Shown one piece after another: positions 18,867-29,833 of a stretch of DNA of 64,000 bases. The stretch's first letter is position 1; each line of letters opens with the position of its first letter. The position numbers and the translations under genes were made by a program. Source of the stretch: Acidobacteriota bacterium (GTDB lineage: Bacteria; Acidobacteriota; UBA6911); NCBI GenBank assembly GCA_016929335.1, contig JAFGIY010000193.1:24212-88211 (forward strand), read 5' to 3'. Below the pieces are notes generated by a model. It was not told the DNA's origin. It saw only the letters and a list, made by a program, of their open reading frames with translations, and did no database searches.

Positions 18867-20249
18867 TCAATCAAAATCTGCGACCAACCAGCGGCGATAG
18901 GCCCGCCGTATCAATAACAGGCCAATGCCTGCGAGAAGACCTCCGAATAAGGGAATGAGAGGCCGCCACTGCAGCGGCATCTGTGCATCGAGTGCCGTTA
19001 TGGGAACAGCTGTCGGTATAAGCGCAAGGAAAATGATAATGGTCATCCTTATAATGGAGCAAAAGCTGAGGAGCCAGACCGCCAAACCAAACGTCCATAT
19101 TTGTATCAACGCGGAGTACGCAATTATATAGGCAAGCAATTCAAGATCCGGTTTCGCAGGCGCGGTGAACATCCATAGAATGAAGGTGGCCATAAACGCG
19201 CCATACATCGTTAATTGGCTGATGGCGGCAGACATGCCCAGCTGCGTCAAATAGTCATCCCTGCTGATGGGCATCATGAGTTCATGAGAAAGAGAACGGT
19301 TTTTCCCGCCCAATGACCCGAAAACAGTACTTACCGAAATGTATATGGCCATCCAGACCAACAATGACATTCTCATTCTCACCTTGGTGAAATAGCCTAA
19401 TAATATAAATGTGAGATAAAAGGCAATGGCGACAAGGCCGGCAGACCAGATGGTAATATTGGAGACGTTCCAGCGGCGTATCCTTGACCAGCTTGAGTCG
19501 GCTGCGTGTTGGGCATGATAAATCAAGTTTACTATGGGCTTGTCGGCAAGCCGGTTCCTCCACCCTCGAGAATACCACTTCTCGACTCTCCGCCACTGCA
19601 GATCCGACAGCTGAGTCCGCCCTTTTCTGGAAGCTTGAATTTTTAGGTGATACTCAGGCATTTCTTCGTTGAGCAAAAGCAATCGGATCATACCTGCAAT
19701 GCCGAACGCCGCGCCGATGCCTATGCAAATGAATGCTTGAACCGGCCGGTGTCCCCAAACAATCTGCTCGATGCCGCTCCGGATCGGCTCTGCAAGAATG
19801 GAGATGCATCCGGCCATGATGAGAAAGGCGAATGCACCTCCCGGATGCAGTATGAGCCAGAGTATTGCTCCGAAAAGAAGCGTTGTGATGGAGACAAAGC
19901 CGAACGATTGCCATCCGATCAGTGGAGCCATCCCGCCCGGCAAAAGAACGCCGAAAACTATAGCCACCATCACTGCCACGACCCCATGAACCGTTCGGAA
20001 GCCGGGCATCAGGGATGCCCGGGAGTCGGCGAACTGCTCCTTCAGATGAATTGCCCAGTAGGCGAATAAGACTATGAATAAGAACAAGTGTCTCAGTTCA
20101 AACACATGATGGTTTTCTCTGCGCCCACCACCAACGAAGAAAAAGAGGACAAGGAAAAACAAGACGATCAGGATGATCAAGGATTGCCGCGCGGAGGCGA
20201 ACGGCTGTCGGAAGCAGGTGAGGGCGGCTTGAATATAGGGATTAGGCAT
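18867..20249 (-). CDS. ABC transporter permease-like membrane protein
   Basis: Multi-TM protein overlapping the end of an ABC ATPase gene. Confidence 0.75.
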   Translation of the reverse strand: MPNPYIQAALTCFRQPFASARQSLIILIVLFFLVLFFFVGGGRRENHHVFELRHLFLFIVLFAYWAIHLKEQFADSRASLMPGFRTVHGVVAVMVAIVFGVLLPGGMAPLIGWQSFGFVSITTLLFGAILWLILHPGGAFAFLIMAGCISILAEPIRSGIEQIVWGHRPVQAFICIGIGAAFGIAGMIRLLLLNEEMPEYHLKIQASRKGRTQLSDLQWRRVEKWYSRGWRNRLADKPIVNLIYHAQHAADSSWSRIRRWNVSNITIWSAGLVAIAFYLTFILLGYFTKVRMRMSLLVWMAIYISVSTVFGSLGGKNRSLSHELMMPISRDDYLTQLGMSAAISQLTMYGAFMATFILWMFTAPAKPDLELLAYIIAYSALIQIWTFGLAVWLLSFCSIIRMTIIIFLALIPTAVPITALDAQMPLQWRPLIPLFGGLLAGIGLLLIRRAYRRWLVADFD

Positions 20250-20955
20250 GATGCATCTCCAAAAAACTATCTTCGAGGCTGATGTGTGTCTGCTCCTTCA
20301 AATCTTCAAGAAATCCATGCCAGGCGATACGGCCCGATTTCAGGATAGCCACCTGATCGGCTACGCGCTCAAGATCGGATGTGATGTGAGTTGAAAACAG
20401 GACGGTTCGTTTGTTCGGTTCCGCCAGGTCGATGATCATCTGCAAAAATTGCCGCCGCGCCAGCGGGTCGAGGCTTGCCGCCGGTTCGTCCAGAATGAGC
20501 AGATCCGGTTCATGTCCCAGTGCCAGCAGAAGGGCCACTTTTTGAAGCTGGCCCACCGAAAGTGGTCCAATGCGATCCTTGGCTGGGATATCGAATTCCT
20601 TGATCAGTTGGGCGGCCAAATCATGATTCCAGTTGGGATAAAATGCGGCCGTGTATTCGATCAACTGATAGACTCTCATCCACGGGTACAGGTTGATAAC
20701 CTGGGGGACGTAGCCGATCCGGCTTTTAGCCTCGGCGCTCAACGTCCAGGCCGGTTCTCCCAGAAGTTGCGCCTCACCGCTTTGCGGCCGGATCAAACCC
20801 AGGGCGCATTTGATGAGTGTTGTTTTGCCCGAGCCGTTGATTCCGAGCAGACCCAGAACAGAACCTCTCTCGACCGACAGGTCCAGTCCTTTCAGCACTG
20901 CTTTTTCTCCATAGGATTTGACGATTCCGCGAAGCTCGATGGTCGGTTCATTCAT
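20242..20955 (-). CDS. ABC transporter ATP-binding protein
   Basis: Walker A GINGSGKTT, signature LSVGQLQKVALLLAL, Walker B LLILDEP. Confidence 0.95.
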   Translation of the reverse strand: MNEPTIELRGIVKSYGEKAVLKGLDLSVERGSVLGLLGINGSGKTTLIKCALGLIRPQSGEAQLLGEPAWTLSAEAKSRIGYVPQVINLYPWMRVYQLIEYTAAFYPNWNHDLAAQLIKEFDIPAKDRIGPLSVGQLQKVALLLALGHEPDLLILDEPAASLDPLARRQFLQMIIDLAEPNKRTVLFSTHITSDLERVADQVAILKSGRIAWHGFLEDLKEQTHISLEDSFLEMHHA

Positions 20956-21009
20956 GATTGATATTCCTTATATAGGGCAGTCGGTACCATTGCCGCCCCA
21001 TTCCTGTTT

Positions 21010-21378
21010 TTATTCCCACATTTCATCCAATAAGCGATGCACTTCCTTTACATCCATGCCTAATGTTTTCGCTAATTCGGCAGCCTGGGCAATCTGTTGA
21101 TAGAGCACTTGCCTCTGGGCATTCATCTGGCCTGAGGGGATGCGATCAGCGACGTAAGTGCCGTCTCCGTGACGGCGTTCGAGCAGGCCTTCGGCCGTCA
21201 ACCGCTCGTAGACGCGAAGGATCGTATTCTGATTGACAGTCAGTTCTGCAGCCAAAGCCCGAACGGATGGGAGCCGGTCTCCCGGCCTGAGCGCTTTGCT
21301 GGCGCACTGGGCCCGGATTTGGGCCGCTATTTGCCGCGTGATGGGCATTCCGGAAGATGTTTCTATGCGAATTCGCAT
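21010..21378 (-). CDS. GntR-family regulator, YtrA-like
   Basis: LRPGDRLPSVRALAAELTVNQNTILRVYERLTAEGLLERRHGDGTYV, short form, upstream of ABC genes. Confidence 0.92.
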   Translation of the reverse strand: MRIRIETSSGMPITRQIAAQIRAQCASKALRPGDRLPSVRALAAELTVNQNTILRVYERLTAEGLLERRHGDGTYVADRIPSGQMNAQRQVLYQQIAQAAELAKTLGMDVKEVHRLLDEMWE

Positions 21379-21795
21379 TTCATATCCTCATAGTGACTAC
21401 ACATATATAACAGTAGGCACCTGAATGTCAAGCGCTATTAAGCATAGGATTTTAGGAAAAAGCAGATGCTCTCTTCAGAGCAGATATCCTGAATGAGACT
21501 GTCAGAAACGTTGGGCAAGCATTGAAGCTGGTGAATATCTCAGCAGGTAAGTATAGTCTTCAAACGTATCCCGATTTCAGGAGCCAGCGATAGGTATTGA
21601 GATAAGGGAATTCTCGAGCACAACAAGGGTGAGGGCAAACAGAGTGCGTGGCTTGGAAAGACCTGATCAAATTTTCCGGCTGTGTGGAACCTCAGGTGAC
21701 TTTTCCGCCGCCCGGTCTCTTCAAACTCCAAAATATTTCATACCGGCCTGTCTCCTTTTTATCTCGGCCGGGTGTCCTTTATTTAGACAATTTAA

Positions 21796-22827
21796 GTGAA
21801 GGAGGGTTTTATGAACCTCAAGTACTTATGCGCGGCTATGATTTGCGCCATTTCTTTGTTTCTGAGCGGGTGTATCGAGCGCAAAGAGGAACTCACCATC
21901 GATGAGCGCGGGAATGTCTCCATACACACATCATTCTCAGGCGATATCGATCAGTATCCCCCTGTTTTCGATCTGCCAAACGGCGGCGCCTGGAAGAATA
22001 TAAAAAGTGAATTCGATAAAAAAGGGAAGAAGGGTCTGGAAGCCAGTGCGGAAATGAACATTCCCTATGGCAGGAATCTGCCGGACCGCTACGATTTGAA
22101 TGACCATTCCAACCGGGGATTAAGATTCCCCAGCACAGTCAAAAGATATCAAAAGGGCGCCCGGACTTTTTATGAGTTCACCCGTCGTTACCAGCCGAGA
22201 AAATACCTTCCCTATGAAATCTACTATGAGACAGTAGATAAAGAACTTGAAGAAGAGGTTTTCAAGAAAGGCATTTTCAGCGTTTCACCAACGCAACGGG
22301 ATTCGTATCTCCGTCAATTAACGCCGGCCTTTCATTCATCGCAATTGCGAATCATCTATGATGTTCTCGGGATTATGGTGTTTCAGAATGATATCTCTCA
22401 AGATGCAAGGAGACAGATGCTCTTAAGTGCCGGGGAGAAAGTGCGTCAAGCTTTCCCACAAAATAGACTAGAAACAACGCTGGCCCGCGTTAATAAATCA
22501 AATGAAGTTGGCGATGAAATGGATGAAATCACAAAGGAAATGGATCAGATATTCATATCGATTTTTAAAAATCAAATCCGTCCGGACAGGGCCCGTTTGT
22601 CGGTGAAATTTACTCAAATACTGGAAAATGAACGGCGCTCTCGTAAAATAACGGATGCCATAAATGAACACATATTCAACATAACGCTCAAAATGCCGGG
22701 GCAGATTGTCGTTACCAACGGAATCTTCTCCGAAGAATCACTTGGGACAGTCTCCTGGGAATTTCGGGGAAGTGCTCTCCATGACTGTGAATATGTGCTT
22801 CATGCCGTATCGGTTGTCGAAAATTAA
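21796..22827 (+). CDS. Predicted lipoprotein of unknown function
   Basis: Lipobox LFLSGC at the N-terminus; immediately precedes the sigma/anti-sigma pair. Confidence 0.75.
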   Translation: MKEGFMNLKYLCAAMICAISLFLSGCIERKEELTIDERGNVSIHTSFSGDIDQYPPVFDLPNGGAWKNIKSEFDKKGKKGLEASAEMNIPYGRNLPDRYDLNDHSNRGLRFPSTVKRYQKGARTFYEFTRRYQPRKYLPYEIYYETVDKELEEEVFKKGIFSVSPTQRDSYLRQLTPAFHSSQLRIIYDVLGIMVFQNDISQDARRQMLLSAGEKVRQAFPQNRLETTLARVNKSNEVGDEMDEITKEMDQIFISIFKNQIRPDRARLSVKFTQILENERRSRKITDAINEHIFNITLKMPGQIVVTNGIFSEESLGTVSWEFRGSALHDCEYVLHAVSVVEN

Positions 22828-22844
22828 TCGAAAGAGCCTACCCT

Positions 22845-23354
22845 ATGAATCCGGATATTGCTCAGCTTGTTGAGAAATACTCCGATATGGTCTTCCGCTT
22901 TATTCTGAAGATCGTTTCCGACAGAGAAACGGCGCTGGATCTGACTCAGGAAATATTCGTCAAGCTTTTTGAAAACCCGGCCTATCTTAACAATGCCGAT
23001 AATATTAAGGGATATATTTTAAAGACCGCATACAATCACGCGCTGAACTATGCACGCAATGAGCGAGCGCACCGACTTAAAGAACAGGATCATTGCTCCG
23101 TAGAACAAACGCACACACCGGGCCCTGAAGACGAATTCAATAAAACCGAACAGGCGGAAATAATACATTGCTATTTGAATGATTTGAGCCCTCAACAAAG
23201 AGAAACCGTAATCTGCCGTTTTTACGGCGAGATGAAGCTGACGGAGATTGCCCGGACACTAAATATAACTGAAACAACAGTCAGGATTCACCTCAAGCGG
23301 GCTTTGCAGAAACTTAGAAATCTGATGACTGCAGGACAGGAGGAGCGTACATGA
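22845..23354 (+). CDS. ECF RNA polymerase sigma factor
   Basis: ALDLTQEIFVKLFENPAYL, LSPQQRETVICRFYGEMKLTEIARTLNITETTVRIHLKRALQKLR. Confidence 0.93.
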   Translation: MNPDIAQLVEKYSDMVFRFILKIVSDRETALDLTQEIFVKLFENPAYLNNADNIKGYILKTAYNHALNYARNERAHRLKEQDHCSVEQTHTPGPEDEFNKTEQAEIIHCYLNDLSPQQRETVICRFYGEMKLTEIARTLNITETTVRIHLKRALQKLRNLMTAGQEERT

Positions 23355-23848
23355 ACTGCGACAAGTTCAAAGAATTAATTCTGGACAGTATCCTGGAAGA
23401 ATCCGATTCTCCCGATAGTATGGAACTCCAGAAACATATCCGCACCTGCAGTGCATGCCGCATTGAATTCGAACAGATTCAATCGGCTGTCCGCACATTA
23501 AAGCCGGGCGCGGGAGAAGAATTGTCTCTTGTTGAGAAGCTTCGGATCGAAAATAAAATTTATGAAGCCCGCTTGAAGCGGCTATCCGGCAAGCGTTTCC
23601 GAAATACATGGATTAAGCGCCTTACGGCGATAGCGGCGGCCGTTTTCTTCTTCTTTCTTGGCTATTCCATTAGGACTACGCTTCCGGGCAATCGTCCCAT
23701 TAAGGATAGGGCATCCTATAAAGAAAGCATCGAAGAGCGGATGAATCTGCAGTTTGCGCGCATTTATGGGCAACGGATTTCTCCCCGAGGACTGCTGCTG
23801 ATCGCTAAAGGAGAAAAAGCTCTGGAAGAGTACAAATTGCGGAAATAG
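23351..23848 (+). CDS. Anti-sigma factor with zinc-finger-like N-terminus
   Basis: HIRTCSACRIEFE, one TM helix, 4-nt overlap with the sigma gene. Confidence 0.8.
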   Translation: MNCDKFKELILDSILEESDSPDSMELQKHIRTCSACRIEFEQIQSAVRTLKPGAGEELSLVEKLRIENKIYEARLKRLSGKRFRNTWIKRLTAIAAAVFFFFLGYSIRTTLPGNRPIKDRASYKESIEERMNLQFARIYGQRISPRGLLLIAKGEKALEEYKLRK

Positions 23849-24185
23849 TAACCTTATAATAGCCTCACAATTCAGCGTACAATCTCTTTCAGATATTTGC
23901 CCGGCAAATATTAAATCTATTCGGTTTAACAGAAGCGCGTGAGGCGACCGCCGACCATCTAATGTATGGACGTGGATAAGTCCATTCCATGGAATGCCGG
24001 TCCAATACGGCTGTATCAGAACGAAAAGTGGAAACACATGGAACTGCCGGATGCGCAAGGCCGAATCGGGTCGGATCAGAATTTTGCCGGAAGCGAATCG
24101 GCAAGCGGAGAGGAGCAGCAACAGCCTGCGATGACGAGTTGATAAATACAGCACTCGTGACGGCAAGAGTTTACAATTTGCAAAA

Positions 24186-24635
24186 ATGAGTTTGCACCGA
24201 CGTTACCAGATAGCATCTCTGCGAGATGTGCTTGAAAACCACATGATGACCTTCAGCATGGTCTACATGGGAATCATACTGGTTACGCTCATTATCAGCG
24301 GATTGGTCGGGCCGAACTGGGATCTCTGGTATCCTAAGATCCGTAATCCGGTGGCCAGGGCTGCCAGAGCGAGCAAAGCCTATTCGGATCATGGCTCGAT
24401 CTTGATCGGCATCGACAGAAACCACAAGCTTTATATTGATCGTCGACAGATAACTCTGGGTGAATTACGACAGCTGGTCAGGGAGAAATGGCGGCTCGGC
24501 GGCAAAAGGGTTTACATCAAAGCTGACGAAGCCTGCTCGTTTGGATTTGTGCTTGAGATCATGCGATCATGCAAGGATGTCGGCGCGTACGAAATCCGCA
24601 TATTGGTTGTAAGAGAACGGCAATGGCCAGCGTGA
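24186..24635 (+). CDS. ExbD/TolR-like biopolymer transport protein
   Basis: One TM helix; LIGIDRNHKLYIDRRQITLGELRQLVREKW...KRVYIKADEACSFGFVLEIMRSCKDVGAYEIRIL. Confidence 0.7.
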   Translation: MSLHRRYQIASLRDVLENHMMTFSMVYMGIILVTLIISGLVGPNWDLWYPKIRNPVARAARASKAYSDHGSILIGIDRNHKLYIDRRQITLGELRQLVREKWRLGGKRVYIKADEACSFGFVLEIMRSCKDVGAYEIRILVVRERQWPA

Positions 24636-24670
24636 GGGGTAATTCAAACCGCCAGGAGGGATCAGATCAA

Positions 24671-25276
24671 ATGCACATCGAAAAGAATGTTATCAGATGG
24701 ACTACGCTGCTGACTGCTCTGGTTGTGGCAAGCACACTTCCAAATGGTTTGGCTCAAAGGAATGAATCGTCACCCTTCTCGATATTTTTGGTTCCGGCGA
24801 GGAGCCAGGAGGAACCTTGGGGACTCGAAATTTCCATGGCAGCGGATACTAACGATTCTTTCTATGTAATCCTCACCAATATTTCAAAAGAAACGCAGTC
24901 TGCTTTTGAGGGATGGTGTAGTTGGGGGTACTATGCAATCTCCTTTGAGATGGAAACCGGAGATGGTCGAAAGTTCACAATATCCAAACAACTATCCAAA
25001 AAGCAGTTCGTTTGGACCCGAAATTGGCCCGCAATCTTCCTAATTCCCCCGGGAGAATCCATGATCTGCCGCATACTCCTGGACGATTATTGGGGTGCAG
25101 ATCCTGATCTTCCGATTGTCAATAAAACACCCATCCCAGTTACGATCAGGGCGATATATCAACTAGATGCAACTCCGGAGTCTGCCGCAAAGAATGTGTG
25201 GACAGGTCGACTGGAGTCACTCAACTATAATCTTAAATTCAGACACTGGATTTCGCACGCTCTTTCCCGAAGATGA
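24671..25276 (+). CDS. Secreted protein of unknown function
   Basis: Signal peptide-like N-terminus from ATG 24671. Confidence 0.55.
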   Translation: MHIEKNVIRWTTLLTALVVASTLPNGLAQRNESSPFSIFLVPARSQEEPWGLEISMAADTNDSFYVILTNISKETQSAFEGWCSWGYYAISFEMETGDGRKFTISKQLSKKQFVWTRNWPAIFLIPPGESMICRILLDDYWGADPDLPIVNKTPIPVTIRAIYQLDATPESAAKNVWTGRLESLNYNLKFRHWISHALSRR

Positions 25277-25573
25277 TGGCTCAAGAATGTGATTTAACTC
25301 AAGGCGATTCGAGAGATTATAGGGTGTGACTTGTCATGAATAAGCGGCGGCGGGCATGTTTCCTCGAACGGGACTTCGTGAGAGAATGAAAAAACTCGCA
25401 ATAAAGTCGGCAACTCAATAAGACTCGCCATTAACGTGGAACTCACGGCATGGCTGAGAATACTGTAACACCCGTTCAGCAAATGAATGATGGAGTGCAA
25501 ACCTTGTTTCGGGCCGGCGTACTGGTCTAAGATTGTTTGAACATCAGCATGCGAGCTGGCATCCTGATTACAA

Positions 25574-26641
25574 ATGTCTTCTCAGGAATATATGATGAGC
25601 AAATCTATCTGGATTTTAGTCATCCTGGCTTTTGCATTCGCCTTGGTCCAGTCGCCGGCGCAAGAAGCTCTTCGAGCTGGCATTGACGTTCCTGAGCCTA
25701 GGATCATCAAAGAGGTGGAATTTGAGTATCCCGATTTGATTAAGCACTGGTTTATGGGGAACGACCCAGTAGTCCTTGATATTCTAATCAATGAGCAGGG
25801 CTTGGTGACTAGCATCGAGGAAAGGAGCTACGACGCTTCAGTTCTCGAAAGTGTCAAAGCTGCCGTGAAACAGTGGATATTCGCTCCCACCATCGTTAAT
25901 GGCAGGGCTGTTCCAGTGACTGCCACCCTAGTTGCAGTCTTCTCGCTGGGCTACAATCCTTACACAATCGATTTGGGAGTAAGAGCATCTTATCTAAAAT
26001 TGGCTCCTGGTAACTGGTGTGTCTTTCCTGCGACGCTTACGCATAATGGCCAATTGAAGGAAGAGCAGGATTTTCGATCAATAGCAACGCGGGATGCTGT
26101 TTCCGGGGAAGTCAAAAGTATGTCTCTAAAGGAGGCATGCGGAGAGCAGACAGGTAAACAATACACATTGATCCCTGAACCTGACGTTCCTTTTTCAGTG
26201 ATCGAATCAAAGATGAAATCACCGGAACCCCATACACTTTACAGGTTGGCCAGTTCTCGATATTTTTTCCCCAAAAATCATCCCACGATTGAGCATTACA
26301 AGCCGGGGGTAGTTCGGTTGTATTATTCAACACTCCTCACCAGCAATGGCTCCCAGCTTATTCAGTTGGCCGGTGTTGATTCGGATGTACAGACGCCTGA
26401 ATTCTCCCTCGACTTCAATAGTTTGGCCAGTCTTCTCAACGATTCCCGTTATAAACACGGAGCCATTTATTTCTTCACGATGTTTGTCGATGACAAGGGC
26501 AGCATCCTGGGCGTTGAATATAGCGGCGTAAAGAATGAAGCAGTGATAACCGCATTAAGCCAAGCCACCGTGCTTACACCAGGGACACACAAGGGCAAGC
26601 CGGTTCCAACAGCTGTGGTAGTGGCGATTCCGGTGAAATAA
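25574..26641 (+). CDS. Secreted protein with TonB C-terminal-like domains
   Basis: FEYPDLIKHWFMGNDPVVLDILINEQGLVTSIEERSYDASVLESVKAAVKQWIFAPTIVNGRAVPVT. Confidence 0.75.
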   Translation: MSSQEYMMSKSIWILVILAFAFALVQSPAQEALRAGIDVPEPRIIKEVEFEYPDLIKHWFMGNDPVVLDILINEQGLVTSIEERSYDASVLESVKAAVKQWIFAPTIVNGRAVPVTATLVAVFSLGYNPYTIDLGVRASYLKLAPGNWCVFPATLTHNGQLKEEQDFRSIATRDAVSGEVKSMSLKEACGEQTGKQYTLIPEPDVPFSVIESKMKSPEPHTLYRLASSRYFFPKNHPTIEHYKPGVVRLYYSTLLTSNGSQLIQLAGVDSDVQTPEFSLDFNSLASLLNDSRYKHGAIYFFTMFVDDKGSILGVEYSGVKNEAVITALSQATVLTPGTHKGKPVPTAVVVAIPVK

Positions 26642-26797
26642 GGCTAAGAAAGCAATGGACTTTTTTTCTTCTGATTGGAAAATAAACTATTCATAAGTAT
26701 TTGATTGGTATCAACATACTGTCATTTTCAGAGTCTAAGGCCCAATAAGCGCGCTTCTATGACATAACGCCCCCGCGATAGGGGATCCAGCGATTTG

Positions 26798-27535
26798 TCA
26801 CTTAAATACATACCGGAATTTGGCTACATCGATGCTCGGAGGACGCCTCTCTCGTTCAAACCAATCGTAACCTTCCTTGAGATTCTTCCAGAACTCAAAC
26901 CATTTGGAATCCCTATGGACATTGAGGTTTTCCACCGTCATGCGGAACGGGAAGATATGCACTTTAAAATCTGACTGGCCATTACGAAATGCTGCGTCCG
27001 CCAACGTGTAAATTTCTTCGATGCCTGCATCAGTCATCGCATAGCAGCCGATCGATACGCAGTCACCATGAACCATAAGATAGCTGCCAGTCCGGCCGTG
27101 AGCCCGATCATAGGCATTCGGAAAACCGATATCGAATGACAGGTGGAACTGACTCGACGGATTCATCCGCTGCGGAGTAACAAAATAAAATCCTTCCGGA
27201 CTCTGTCCATCTCCGGCCCGTATCTTGGGCCCCAGTTGGCCGGAATAGGTACAGATGGGGTAGCTTTTGAATAGGACGAACTCCCTACCATCACAGAGCC
27301 ATACTTCGAGATATCGGGATTGCTTGAAGATCCGAATAAAGATCGGGGCTCCAAGTTTCAAACGTTTTTGATTGAGAGAGTTACGCAATGATGGACTAAC
27401 GCGATTGATGACCTCTCTCGATCTTGGACTCGATGGTAATGTCGATGACCATAGCAATGCAGCCATCGCACAGGTTACAGCCAGGACAGCAACTGTCGTG
27501 CGTATAAATGACGGTGAGATTTTTGTTGTGTTCAT
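26798..27535 (-). CDS. L,D-transpeptidase (YkuD-like) family protein
   Basis: SYLMVHGDCVSIGCYAMTDAGIEEIYTL catalytic region; ATG chosen at 27535. Confidence 0.85.
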   Translation of the reverse strand: MNTTKISPSFIRTTVAVLAVTCAMAALLWSSTLPSSPRSREVINRVSPSLRNSLNQKRLKLGAPIFIRIFKQSRYLEVWLCDGREFVLFKSYPICTYSGQLGPKIRAGDGQSPEGFYFVTPQRMNPSSQFHLSFDIGFPNAYDRAHGRTGSYLMVHGDCVSIGCYAMTDAGIEEIYTLADAAFRNGQSDFKVHIFPFRMTVENLNVHRDSKWFEFWKNLKEGYDWFERERRPPSIDVAKFRYVFK

Positions 27536-27715
27536 TTTTCGCCGCTGCAGACACCGTTCGAAATACCGATAAGTCAATCCAGCATACGCTGGAATAGTTG
27601 CTGTGATCAACTGATTCTACAGTAGTTACGAATTGTGAGATGGTTGAAAAAAGGGTAATGATCCCGATACGCGTTTATCGGCCACTGAGATTTGCTGCAC
27701 TCATAAGTATTAGCG

Positions 27716-28348
27716 TCAAAAGCAGCAGGATGGATTACTGGAGGGAAGGACTATACCCTTCTTGAGACTGACAATCGCGTCGCCGCTTCCTCGGGTTCCG
27801 TTGATAGGAGGAGAAAAACCGATACGCCGCCTATGTGTAGAGGATGCCGGGGACATGAGATCTCGAATCGCTTCAAAGACCACTTTAAACTGGTGATCAT
27901 ACTTCTTCTCCATTTCGTCCAGCCTGTGGGCTAAGTCTTTGTGAGATGCCAGCATTTCTCTCAAGCGCACAAACGTTCGCATTATGGCGATGTTGACTTG
28001 CACCGCGCGTTTGCTGGTCAGCACGCTGGAAAGCATGGCAACACCTTGCTCTGTAAAAGCATAGGGAAAAGATCCGCCCAGGCTTTGCGGAGAAGGTATC
28101 ACATTTTGTGATAGCAGAGCATTCGTCTCCTGATCCGATAGCTGGAGCATGAAATCTTCCGGAAATCGATCTACATTCCGCTTGACCTGTTGGCGCAATG
28201 CAATCGCCTTCACTTCATAAAGCATTGCCAGATCACGATCCAACATGACTCTATGACCACGAATAGTCAAAATGCGGTGTCCAATCAGTTCTTCCGGGAG
28301 GGGAAGCTGATCGAGCCTGCATGTTTTCGCATCACGTGTCTTTGGCAT
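27716..28348 (-). CDS. ORF6N domain protein
   Basis: [52 protein letters not shown]. Confidence 0.9.
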   Translation of the reverse strand: MPKTRDAKTCRLDQLPLPEELIGHRILTIRGHRVMLDRDLAMLYEVKAIALRQQVKRNVDRFPEDFMLQLSDQETNALLSQNVIPSPQSLGGSFPYAFTEQGVAMLSSVLTSKRAVQVNIAIMRTFVRLREMLASHKDLAHRLDEMEKKYDHQFKVVFEAIRDLMSPASSTHRRRIGFSPPINGTRGSGDAIVSLKKGIVLPSSNPSCCF

Positions 28349-28928
28349 GGAAATCTTTCCAACCTCCGGGACATAACAATTCTCCAGTTACCCTGTTTTC
28401 CCATTCAGCGGCCCTAAGCAGAGAGGCATCTTCCCATGCTGATCCAGCGACGAAACGCAGCAGGGCATAGCCGTATCAATTATCTGTTGTTTCGCCGGGG
28501 AGAATTTTTAGAACAAGCAAGAAATTCGCAGAATCAGCACCGCCGCATATACGGTTCATAAGGAGTTACCTGTCCCGGATGCCAACAACGGCTTTGATTT
28601 TCTTGTTGACGGTTTCGCTTGGCCGATAAAGCGAATCCGGAAACTGGATTTCTGCCAAGGCACATTGATGGGATGTGCGTTTATCAGGCACTGAGGTTTG
28701 TTACGTCTCAACATGACATAGCCGGTCAACAATGCAGGTCAGATGCCATCCATGAACCGCACATAGTGGCGCTTTGGGAAATTCATATTACTTGCTGTGC
28801 ATCCGGGCTAAGAATTCGGCTTTCACGAATCGTCCCATGAAATCCTTTTCTGTTTGAATTTAATGTGAAATTATTTAGACAAAAAACCTTTGGTTGCCAG
28901 TCATTACTATCAAAGGCGGAATCGAAAC

Positions 28929-29474
28929 ATGGATGAGTCTCAACGCGAACGGATAAAGGAGTTCATTAGAAGGAATGATCCGGACGCATTGAACCTGATC
29001 TACGATGCAATGGGCAACCGGTTATACGGTCACGTTCTGGGTTTGGTCGGATCTGAGGCGGACGCGGAGGATATCATCCAGGACCTCTTTATCCGTTTGG
29101 CCCTTAAGCGTCGAAGCCTCCTGAATGCCGGCAATCTGGAGGCCTATATCTTTGCTATGGCACGCAATTTAGCCCGGGATGCGACCCGGCGGCGTCCGCG
29201 AAATATGATCAGCATGGATGAATATCCAAAGGTTCTGGAATACGAAGCGACCGCACAGGGTCCGGTGCACAATGATGGATCGTTGTTGAAGGCTCTGCTG
29301 GCTCTGCCGATAGCTCAGAGGGAAATCATTACCATGAAGTGCCTCGAGGCCATGTCCTTTGATGCCATTGCCAGATGCTTGGGTATTTCAATTAACACAG
29401 CTGCAAGTCGCCATCGATATGCGTTGAATAAGCTGCGACGTCGGGTGAAATCACATGAAACCAATACAAGATGA
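28929..29474 (+). CDS. ECF RNA polymerase sigma factor
   Basis: DAEDIIQDLFIRLALKRRSL, LPIAQREIITMKCLEAMSFDAIARCLGISINTAASRHRYALNKLRR. Confidence 0.92.
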   Translation: MDESQRERIKEFIRRNDPDALNLIYDAMGNRLYGHVLGLVGSEADAEDIIQDLFIRLALKRRSLLNAGNLEAYIFAMARNLARDATRRRPRNMISMDEYPKVLEYEATAQGPVHNDGSLLKALLALPIAQREIITMKCLEAMSFDAIARCLGISINTAASRHRYALNKLRRRVKSHETNTR

Positions 29475-29823
29475 CGAATTAGAACGGGCGCTAGCCCAAC
29501 ATCCCCTTAAGGGTCCGCGCGAAGGGTTGCGCGAGCGCGTTCTGACCAACAGCCAGGCAGCCTGGAGCCGGTCCGCTCCAATGCAGCGGGCATGTCGATT
29601 TCAAATCTCTTGGACATTAAGCGGTTGGCTGGCGATAGCGGCCACATTGCTCTTTCTGCTTAACATCGGAGTCGACTCTTTCAATCGAAACTCGTTTCAT
29701 ACTCAATTTGGAGTGAACACTTCGAGAGATGACATCTCCAATATCACTGCGGTACAGGCTTTCGCCGATGCGCTTCGCCAGCAGACACAGGTACTACAGA
29801 GTTCAGAGTTTTTTTATCGCTAG
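29455..29823 (+). CDS. Small TM protein, candidate anti-sigma factor
   Basis: 122 aa, one TM helix, overlaps the 3' end of the sigma gene. Confidence 0.6.
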   Translation: MKPIQDDELERALAQHPLKGPREGLRERVLTNSQAAWSRSAPMQRACRFQISWTLSGWLAIAATLLFLLNIGVDSFNRNSFHTQFGVNTSRDDISNITAVQAFADALRQQTQVLQSSEFFYR

Positions 29824-29833
29824 AGGAAGGAAC

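Noticed and set aside
27716-28348. Prophage hypothesis from the ORF6N gene
   Set aside because: ORF6N proteins are common singletons; no integrase, capsid or terminase genes nearby.
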